A DNA stretch of 64,000 bases from an uncultured Lachnospiraceae bacterium. GTDB taxonomy: Bacteria; Bacillota; Clostridia; Lachnospirales; Lachnospiraceae. Below the pieces are notes generated by a model, which had not been told where the DNA came from, searched no databases, and saw only the letters and a program-made list of their open reading frames with translations. The DNA is taken from positions 1 through 64,000 of the forward strand of contig CAJLRL010000007.1 of the NCBI GenBank assembly GCA_905209075.1, in the 5' to 3' direction. Positions 1 to 5,860 of the stretch are shown here, piece after piece; the first letter of the stretch is position 1, and every line of letters begins with the position of its first letter. The position numbers were made by a program, and so were the translations under genes.

Positions 1-28
1 GTTACTAATAGGTCGAGGGCTTAATCAG
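1..28 (+). rRNA. 23S rRNA, extreme 3' end (partial)
   Basis: The first bases carry the conserved end of bacterial 23S rRNA: ACTAATAGGTCGAGGGCTTAA, the strand that closes helix 1. The gene enters from the left edge on the plus strand. The exact 3' end is approximate. No 5S rRNA gene follows; the next features are a terminator and tRNA-Trp. Confidence 0.8.
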
Positions 29-108
29 GTTAATAACGGATAAAACAAGTTTTTTGGAAAGTATGAAGTAATCATTTGTGTGAAGTTTTGAAGGTATATT
101 AAAAATAA

Positions 109-134
109 GACGTAATTCCTATTGCGTCATTTTT
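109..134 (+). terminator. Intrinsic terminator downstream of the rRNA
   Basis: An 8-bp stem (109-116 with 121-128, one G-U pair) with a 4-base loop is followed by a T-rich run. It lies between the 23S end and tRNA-Trp and probably ends the rRNA transcript or attenuates it before the tRNA. Confidence 0.6.
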
Positions 135-159
135 CTATATTTGATATACTATTAAATAT

Positions 160-230
160 AGGGGATTGGTCAAATGGTATGACAGAAGTCTCCAAAACTT
201 TTAGCGGGAGTTCGATTCTCTCATCCCCTG
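160..230 (+). tRNA. tRNA-Trp (anticodon CCA)
   Basis: A full cloverleaf can be folded by eye. The acceptor arm is AGGGGAT (160-166) with ATCCCCT (223-229). The D arm is 169-172 with 180-183. The anticodon stem is 185-189 with 197-201, around loop 190-196 with CCA at 192-194. The T arm is 206-210 with 218-222, loop TTCGATT. The discriminator base is G230, as expected for bacterial tRNA-Trp. The 3' CCA is not encoded (TTA follows), so it must be added by a nucleotidyltransferase. It decodes UGG. Confidence 0.95.
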
Positions 231-240
231 TTATTTTAAA

Positions 241-280
241 GGCTAGAACACTTGTAAATTCAAGTGTTCTAGCCTTTTTT
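241..280 (+). terminator. Strong intrinsic terminator after tRNA-Trp
   Basis: A perfect 14-bp stem (241-254 with 261-274), a 6-base loop and six T residues start 10 bases after the tRNA. This ends the rRNA/tRNA transcription unit. Confidence 0.95.
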
Positions 281-333
281 AATAAAAAATTTATACGCTG
301 TCAAGCTATGTGCCATAGTGTTAATTATTGAGT

Positions 334-413
334 GATTACAGCCCCTGCCTCGTAGAGGCATTTTAAATGGGATGTAATCGTTGCTGATCACACTGTTAGG
401 TGTGAACAGTAAC
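334..413. other. Two adjacent hairpins of unknown function
   Basis: The first structure has an outer stem GATTACA (334-340) with TGTAATC (373-379), an inner CCC/GGG pairing, and a terminal hairpin TGCCTC-GTA-GAGGCA (346-360). The second follows directly: GTTGCTG (380-386) with CAGTAAC (407-413), and CACAC (389-393) with GTGTG (400-404). There is no T tract, so they do not look like ordinary terminators. They sit between the tRNA terminator and the 3' end of the minus-strand gene at 427. Possibilities are a small structured RNA, a repeat remnant, or mRNA 3'-end protection. Confidence 0.4.
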
Positions 414-426
414 ATGGTTTTTATTG

Positions 427-1035
427 TTATATATTATGGAAGTTTCCACAATACGGACATTTGCTGACATATCCCAAAGCTGCTTTGTAGCTTGCACCGC
501 AGTTAGGACATACAACTGCAACAAAATGCAACTTTGCAGGCTCAACAGGTTTGTTATCCATAAGTTCCTGCTCACCAGGAAGAATTTCACTCCGTACAGA
601 GGAAGGGTCAAAGTTGTATCTGCCATTATACTCATAAATGTCTATGGTCATTCCTATGGGATAGGTGGATGAACCCTCACAAAAATTTGTTGGTATTACA
701 ACTTCACGTTCTATGTGATCTCTGTCAAAATAATGCACTATTGTGTTAACCGGGAAACTTCCGTTTATGGTATATGATTTATTTTTTACATAACCATAAA
801 TTTTAGCCGGATATCTGACATCACTGGTTATTGTTTGTCTGGATTTATGATATGACAACAATGCCCCTGCGATAAATATGATACCCAGAATGCTAAAAAA
901 AATCGGAAGTGCCAGAAAAGATGCAAAACCATCTGGTGCGACATTGAGTATCATCAGAAAAACAGAGGAGATCAAAATTCCAATTGCAGTAAAAGTACTG
1001 CCAATAATCAGAAAAATCTTTTGTGTGTAACTCAT
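427..1035 (-). CDS. Membrane protein with C-terminal zinc ribbon (DUF3592-like)
   Basis: The product has 202 residues. Two hydrophobic segments (about residues 8-30 and 38-58) come first, then a soluble beta-rich part whose pattern (Tyr-Pro-hGly-x3-Ile-Tyr-Glu-Tyr) recalls DUF3592-type domains, and finally a C-terminal zinc ribbon with CPNCG and CPYCG knuckles about 18 residues apart. Function is unknown; it could be a small envelope or sensor protein. The start used here is the ATG at 1035, ten bases after AAGGAG; an in-frame ATG ten codons upstream has no ribosome site. A consensus promoter lies at 1065-1093. The gene is divergent from the YczE-like gene at 1190. Confidence 0.75.
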   Translation of the reverse strand: MSYTQKIFLIIGSTFTAIGILISSVFLMILNVAPDGFASFLALPIFFSILGIIFIAGALLSYHKSRQTITSDVRYPAKIYGYVKNKSYTINGSFPVNTIVHYFDRDHIEREVVIPTNFCEGSSTYPIGMTIDIYEYNGRYNFDPSSVRSEILPGEQELMDNKPVEPAKLHFVAVVCPNCGASYKAALGYVSKCPYCGNFHNI

Positions 1036-1064
1036 ACTGTGTATTCTCCTTTTTATTTTAAACA

Positions 1065-1093
1065 ATCATATTTTATTTTCATATTTATGTCAA
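1065..1093 (-). promoter_or_regulatory. SigA-type promoter for the zinc-ribbon membrane protein
   Basis: On the minus strand TTGACA (1088-1093) is separated by 17 bases from TATGAT (1065-1070), upstream of the start at 1035. Confidence 0.7.
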
Positions 1094-1098
1094 TGACA

Positions 1099-1144
1099 CT
1101 TGAATATTTAATAAAAAAGTTCTTGAATATTTAATGAAAAAGTT
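1099..1144 (+). repeat. Tandem duplication of a 23-bp promoter segment
   Basis: Two head-to-tail copies (1099-1121 and 1122-1144) of a 23-bp unit beginning CTTGAATATTTAAT differ at one base. The second copy supplies the -35 box of the promoter for the gene at 1190, so the first supplies a spare -35 box. Confidence 0.85.
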
Positions 1145-1151
1145 CTATAAT
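1123..1151 (+). promoter_or_regulatory. SigA-type promoter for the YczE-like gene
   Basis: TTGAAT (1123-1128), a 17-base spacer and TATAAT (1146-1151) lie about 40 bases before the start codon. The -35 box is inside the second copy of the 23-bp tandem repeat. Confidence 0.7.
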
Positions 1152-1189
1152 TTCACCCGGTAAATTTATGAGAAAAGAGATGTATTGTT

Positions 1190-1855
1190 ATGGAAGATAA
1201 AAAAGTAGTATTAAGAGGAGAAGCGGCACTTGCAGTAGCAATTTTTATAAATAGTATGGGAGTACTTCTAATGCTGCAGTCAGGATCAGGAATATCGGCA
1301 ATTTCAAGCGTTCCATACGCATTTAGTGAAGTTTTACCTATGCTAACATTGGGAACGTGGACATATATTTTTCAGGGATTGCTGGTAATTACACTTATGG
1401 TTTTAAAAAGAAAGTTTGTACCATCGTATCTGTTTAGTTTTGTAGCGGGATTTTTATTTGGCGAGCTTATGGATATTCATGAATTGTGGATCACAAAACT
1501 GCCTATGTCTATACCGCTTAGAATAATATATTTTGTGTTAAGCTATATAATTCTTTGTGTAGGTATTGCATTGTCTAACAGATGCAGGCTTCCGATCATT
1601 CCAACGGATTTATTTCCGAGGGATTTGTCAGAAATAATAAAAAAACCATATTCAAGGGTAAAAATAACATTTGATGTAACATGTCTGCTGGTCACAGCCT
1701 GCCTTACTTTTTTTGTGTTGGGAAAAATATCAGGACTTGGAATAGGAACAGTAGCAGCTGCATTTACTATGGGAAAAGGAGTTGCAATAGCAGGTAAGCT
1801 CATAGATAAAAAGATGACGTTTGTGTCGGTAATGCATAAAGAACCGGCATTGTAA
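1190..1855 (+). CDS. YczE/DUF6198-type integral membrane protein
   Basis: This 221-residue protein is almost entirely hydrophobic, with about five or six membrane spans. Its layout resembles the YczE/YyaS/YitT-type family now called DUF6198: an N-terminal span with a conserved Gly/Ser-rich stretch, a central Phe-Gly-Glu-Leu-Met-Asp segment, a Pro-Thr-Asp-Leu-Phe-Pro-Arg-Asp loop, and a C-terminal Gly-Ile-Gly-Thr-Val span. The transport substrate, if any, is unknown. The gene has its own promoter and is followed by a terminator, so it is probably monocistronic. Confidence 0.8.
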   Translation: MEDKKVVLRGEAALAVAIFINSMGVLLMLQSGSGISAISSVPYAFSEVLPMLTLGTWTYIFQGLLVITLMVLKRKFVPSYLFSFVAGFLFGELMDIHELWITKLPMSIPLRIIYFVLSYIILCVGIALSNRCRLPIIPTDLFPRDLSEIIKKPYSRVKITFDVTCLLVTACLTFFVLGKISGLGIGTVAAAFTMGKGVAIAGKLIDKKMTFVSVMHKEPAL

Positions 1856-1881
1856 AATGCAATAATGAATAATAAAGTGAG

Positions 1882-1910
1882 ATGCTCCGGTAAAAATCCG
1901 GAGTATTTTT
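1882..1910 (+). terminator. Intrinsic terminator
   Basis: A 9-bp stem (1882-1890 with 1898-1906, one G-U pair), a 7-base A-rich loop and a T tract lie 27 bases after the YczE-like gene. Confidence 0.85.
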
Positions 1911-2066
1911 ATATAGAAAAGTTCAATTTACACATATAATAAGACCAATGGAAACGATTTAATACAGTCATGGAAAATGAATAATTGGAAGAATTTAACG
2001 CTTGCCAAATTATCTGTTTGGGTATATAATACAAACAAACGTTCGATATATGCGGAGGAATGTAAA

Positions 2067-3536
2067 ATGATATATACGATGAATGAGGATATAATGGAAA
2101 AGCTAAAGATTTTATCAGATGCCGCCAAATATGACGTTGCATGCACATCGAGCGGAGTTGACAGGGCAGGCGATGGAAAAAGTCTTGGAAATGCTGCGGC
2201 AGGCGGAATATGCCATTCGTTTACAGCAGATGGCAGGTGTATATCGCTTTTAAAAATACTTTTCACAAATGAATGTATCTATGATTGTAAGTATTGTATT
2301 AATAGGTGCAGTAATGATGTCAGACGTGTAACATTTACGCCGGAAGAAGTATGCCGTCTTACAGTAGAGTTTTACCGTAGAAACTATATAGAAGGCCTCT
2401 TTCTTAGTTCCGGTATAATAAACTCTCCGGAATATACTATGAAATTGATATATGAGACATTATTTTTGCTTAGAAACAAATATCATTTTAATGGGTACAT
2501 ACATATTAAAGGAATTCCTGGAACATCACCGGAACTGTTGGAGATGATCGGCTATTTATGTGACAGGATGAGCGTTAATCTTGAGCTGCCTACGGCAGAG
2601 GGATTAAAAAAGACAGCACCAAATAAAGTGAGAAAAAACATACTCACACCTATGCGTTTTATACAAAACGGCATAAAAGACAGCAGGGCTTATCATGGAA
2701 ATACAGACATGAAAAATCGTATGTATCTTGATGAAAAATCCTATTATGATCAGATAGCAGAGATTTCTGACAGCAGAAGCAGACTTATTGAATACCATAA
2801 CCGGTTTACACAAATAAAATCGAATAAGGACATTGCTGACATTACAGCAGCCAGTAAAAGCAGGGCATTGTCAATTCAAAGACCGGACAGGTATTATGTT
2901 CCGGCAGGACAGAGTACCCAGATGATAATAGGAGCAACTGATGAAACTGATTATCAGATTGTATCGGTGGCAGAAGCTTTATATGAAAAGTTTGATATGA
3001 AGAGAGTATTTTATTCTGCATTTATAAATGTTAATCGGGATGAATCATTGCCAGGTTTATTTTCAAAACCGCCCTTGGCAAGGGAACACAGGCTTTACCA
3101 GGCAGATTTTCTGATGCGGTTTTATGGATTTAAGGCTGGGGAACTCTTATCTGAAAAAAATCAGAATTTTAGTGAGTCAATAGATCCGAAATGCCAGTGG
3201 GCTGTTCAGCATCTGGAGAATTTCCCAATAGAAATAATGAAAGCTGATTATTATACACTTTTAAGGGTCCCGGGCATAGGCACAAAGAGTGCCAGAAGGA
3301 TACTAGAAGCGAGGAGACATGCAGTACTTGATTTTAATGACATTAAGAGAATGGGAGTTGTACTTAAAAGAGCTTTGTATTTCATAACATGTAATGGAAA
3401 AATGATGTACGACACGAAACTTGAAGAAGGATATATCACAAGGCATCTTGTGTATAATGAAAGACCCTCTGTTATGTATGCAGAGGAAAATCTTGATGAA
3501 ATTACTTATGAACAGATGAATTTATTTGATATATAA
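2067..3536 (+). CDS. Putative DNA modification/repair radical SAM protein
   Basis: This 489-residue protein carries the radical-SAM cluster CxxxCxxC at Cys70, Cys74 and Cys77, which binds a [4Fe-4S] cluster and S-adenosylmethionine. Near the C-terminus (about residues 398-413) is a helix-hairpin-helix element, LLRVPGIGTKSARR, typical of nonspecific DNA binding. This combination matches the TIGR03916-type family that occurs beside a DUF4130 gene, as it does here 30 bases downstream. The substrate lesion or base is not established. A stretch at about residues 220-272 looks like an insertion in front of the conserved Pro-Ala-Gly-Gln-Ser-Thr-Gln segment. The start at 2067 follows a GGAGG ribosome site; longer in-frame starts lack one. 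Confidence 0.88.
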   Translation: MIYTMNEDIMEKLKILSDAAKYDVACTSSGVDRAGDGKSLGNAAAGGICHSFTADGRCISLLKILFTNECIYDCKYCINRCSNDVRRVTFTPEEVCRLTVEFYRRNYIEGLFLSSGIINSPEYTMKLIYETLFLLRNKYHFNGYIHIKGIPGTSPELLEMIGYLCDRMSVNLELPTAEGLKKTAPNKVRKNILTPMRFIQNGIKDSRAYHGNTDMKNRMYLDEKSYYDQIAEISDSRSRLIEYHNRFTQIKSNKDIADITAASKSRALSIQRPDRYYVPAGQSTQMIIGATDETDYQIVSVAEALYEKFDMKRVFYSAFINVNRDESLPGLFSKPPLAREHRLYQADFLMRFYGFKAGELLSEKNQNFSESIDPKCQWAVQHLENFPIEIMKADYYTLLRVPGIGTKSARRILEARRHAVLDFNDIKRMGVVLKRALYFITCNGKMMYDTKLEEGYITRHLVYNERPSVMYAEENLDEITYEQMNLFDI

Positions 3537-3566
3537 TAATCACCACTTTAAAACAGGGATAAAGAC

Positions 3567-4367
3567 ATGATCAATGAAAATATTATACTCAGATGTGAAG
3601 ATAGCATTGAGGGTATGTTTACTGCTGTATATGATGCATTCGTATACAAAAATAAAATTCAAAAAGAAAATAATATATTATACAATGACACAATTTCCAT
3701 TGAAATAGGACTGGGAGAGAATTACACCCTTTTCTCAACGATAATTGATGTGAATACAGATCTGGTTAAATCTAAAAAAACAGTCAGTACGATAAAGAGC
3801 AGGCTTGGTGAAAATATATATGGCAATGTGTTCAATGCACTATGCCATTATGATGCTGACAGAGCAACTGTTGTTCTTGGATTTCTTGTCAGAGCGTTTA
3901 AGGTGGGACAAAGGATCACAGAATATATGTCAGACGAATATGTTATAAGAACCTATGAGATGGCAAGAAAAGTTAATAACGAGGGACAGAAGCTTAATGG
4001 ATTTTTACGGTTTTCAGATAATGGAAGTTTTCTGTTGTCAAAAATTGCTCCAAAGTGTAATATGATTCCTATAATAATGTGGCATTTTCAAGACAGATTT
4101 CCGGGTGAAAATTTTGTTATATATGATCAGATACGAAAATATGCGGTTATTCACCCAAAAGGAAGAGGATGTTTTTTTATTTCGAACGAGCAATTTATGC
4201 AATTAGAAGAAAATATCCCGCAGCAGATGGATATTTTTGAAAATTTATGGAAAATATATTTTGAGAGTACAGATATAAGAGAACGTTTTAATGAACATTG
4301 TCAGATTAATATGTGTCCTAAGTGGTACCGGAAGAATATGTCAGAATTTGAGGAGAAAGCAATATGA
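3567..4367 (+). CDS. TIGR03915/DUF4130 family putative DNA repair protein
   Basis: This 266-residue protein begins with a segment typical of the family (Glu-Asp-Ser-Ile-Glu-Gly-Met-Phe-Thr-Ala-Val-Tyr-Asp-Ala-Phe). It contains Asp-Arg-Phe-Pro-Gly-Glu-Asn about residues 176-182 and ends with the family's signature ERFNEHCQINMCPKWYRK. The family is the constant partner of the radical-SAM protein encoded just upstream and is thought to act with it in DNA modification or repair; no reaction is proven. The last four bases overlap the start of the LysR gene (ATGA), so the two are translationally coupled. Confidence 0.88.
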   Translation: MINENIILRCEDSIEGMFTAVYDAFVYKNKIQKENNILYNDTISIEIGLGENYTLFSTIIDVNTDLVKSKKTVSTIKSRLGENIYGNVFNALCHYDADRATVVLGFLVRAFKVGQRITEYMSDEYVIRTYEMARKVNNEGQKLNGFLRFSDNGSFLLSKIAPKCNMIPIIMWHFQDRFPGENFVIYDQIRKYAVIHPKGRGCFFISNEQFMQLEENIPQQMDIFENLWKIYFESTDIRERFNEHCQINMCPKWYRKNMSEFEEKAI

Positions 4368-5269
4368 CACTTCAACAGTTAAATCAGGTTATTACAATTG
4401 CCAGGGAAGGATCTATGAATGAGGCGGCAAAAAAACTTTTTGTATCACAGCCAAACCTGTCAGCTACAGTAAGGGAAGTAGAAGAAGAAGCAGGAATAAC
4501 AATTTTTCTTAGAAATAACAGGGGAATTACAGTAACAGCCGAAGGAGAAGAATTTCTTGGATATGCGAAGCAGGTTGTGGAACAGTATCATTTACTGGAA
4601 AACAGATATTTGAATGCTGAAGTAAAGCAAAAATTTTCAGTTTCCATGCAGCACTATTCATTTGCGGTAAAGGCTTTTGTACAGTTAGCAAAAGAAGTGG
4701 GAATGGACGAATATGAATTTGCAGTACATGAGACACAGACTGAGCAGATAATAAAAAATGTAAGAGATATGAAAAGTGAAATAGGAGTGCTATATTTAAG
4801 TGATTTTAACCAAAAAGTGTTAATTAAATTGTTTAAGGAATACAATCTGGAATTTACTGAACTGTTTGAATGTGATACATATGTGTATATGTGGAATAAG
4901 CATCCGCTGGCTGAGAAATCAATTATATCAATAGATGAACTTGAAGAGTATCCGTGTCTTGCATTTGAACAGGGAGTTAATAATTCATTTTATTTTGCTG
5001 AAGAAATCTTAAGCACATATGAATATAAAAGGGTTATAAAGGCTGATGACAGGGCAACAATGCTTAATATTATGGTTGGACTTAATGGTTTTACATTGTG
5101 TTCAGGGATCATTTCGGAGGAATTAAATGGTGATGATTATGTTGCAATACCATTAAAAGAGAGTGAAAAGATGCGTATTGGATATATAAAGCATAAAGGC
5201 GCAAACCTTAGTAAATTAGGTGAAATATATATAAATGCACTAAAAAATTACAAAAACGATATTTTGTAA
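4364..5269 (+). CDS. LysR family transcriptional regulator
   Basis: This 301-residue protein has an N-terminal LysR winged helix-turn-helix (residues 1-60; the recognition part reads KKLFVSQPNLSATVREVE) and a periplasmic-binding-protein-like effector domain from about residue 88. Its start codon overlaps the stop of the DUF4130 gene, an uncommon place for a LysR gene, which is usually divergent from its target. The overlap suggests it is made together with the radical-SAM/DUF4130 pair and may regulate it or a distant target. The effector is unknown. Confidence 0.9.
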   Translation: MTLQQLNQVITIAREGSMNEAAKKLFVSQPNLSATVREVEEEAGITIFLRNNRGITVTAEGEEFLGYAKQVVEQYHLLENRYLNAEVKQKFSVSMQHYSFAVKAFVQLAKEVGMDEYEFAVHETQTEQIIKNVRDMKSEIGVLYLSDFNQKVLIKLFKEYNLEFTELFECDTYVYMWNKHPLAEKSIISIDELEEYPCLAFEQGVNNSFYFAEEILSTYEYKRVIKADDRATMLNIMVGLNGFTLCSGIISEELNGDDYVAIPLKESEKMRIGYIKHKGANLSKLGEIYINALKNYKNDIL

Positions 5270-5457
5270 AATACATATTTTTTGTGAATATTTATGTATA
5301 TGAATTAAATTTTTAACTTAATATTGTAAAAATTATATAGTATACGTTGTTTTTATAGAAAAACAACAGAAAAAAATAACCTTTAAACTAATTTGGTTAC
5401 CGAAATATTATATACATAATTGGCAGAAATCGTGCGTTTGTTGATATTTCTCGATTT

Positions 5458-5485
5458 TTGACATATGAAAATGAGATGCTATAAT
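5458..5485 (+). promoter_or_regulatory. Consensus SigA promoter for the HPr-like gene
   Basis: A perfect TTGACA (5458-5463) and a perfect TATAAT (5480-5485) are separated by 16 bases. This is one of the best promoters in the window and implies strong constitutive expression of the small HPr-like protein. Confidence 0.85.
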
Positions 5486-5540
5486 TAGGAAAATAAAAAA
5501 TGATTTTTAGTTTCTTATAATTAAAAGGAAGGTGTAACTT

Positions 5541-5774
5541 ATGTATGAAAAGGAAAAGGTAATCAGATTATCGAATTTAGATGATGTCCATGAGTTTGTA
5601 GGTGCAGCCAGTAAATGCGATTTTGATATTGACCTCAAGTACAAGAGAATTCTGATAGATGCAAAATCGCTTTTAGGTGTTATCGGCATAGGTATGAATA
5701 ATGATTTTAAGGTATGCTATGCCGGAAATAATACTACATTTGAAAAAGTAGTAAAAAAATTTGCAAGTGCATAA
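5541..5774 (+). CDS. HPr/Crh-like regulatory protein lacking the catalytic histidine
   Basis: This 77-residue protein aligns with HPr over its full length. The regulatory serine segment is kept: KSLLGV with Ser43, equal to HPr Ser46, the target of HPr kinase. The PTS catalytic position HPr His15 aligns with Asn12; the 31-residue spacing between the two sites is preserved. The motif around the active-site histidine (His-Ala-Arg-Pro) is absent. The protein therefore cannot relay phosphate in the sugar phosphotransferase system but could be phosphorylated on serine, the situation known for Bacillus Crh, which has Gln at position 15 and acts as a CcpA cofactor. That role here is inferred. The ribosome site is AAGGAAGG. 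The gene stands alone between a perfect promoter and a weak terminator. Confidence 0.85.
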   Translation: MYEKEKVIRLSNLDDVHEFVGAASKCDFDIDLKYKRILIDAKSLLGVIGIGMNNDFKVCYAGNNTTFEKVVKKFASA

Positions 5775-5797
5775 CATAATGGGACAGAGTTAGTTTT

Positions 5798-5828
5798 AAG
5801 GAGAGTTTCGAAAGAGGCTCTTCTTTTT
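5798..5828 (+). terminator. Weak intrinsic terminator after the HPr-like gene
   Basis: AAGGAGAG (5798-5805) pairs with CTCTTCTT (5818-5825) with one mismatch, followed by a T tract. Confidence 0.5.
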
Positions 5829-5860
5829 AGTTATATTTTGATCACATGGAAAAGAGAAAT

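Noticed and set aside
5347..5369. Hairpin GTTGTTTTT/AAAAACAAC as terminator of the first LysR gene
   Set aside because: It is made nearly only of A-T pairs and is followed by A residues, not T, on the coding strand.
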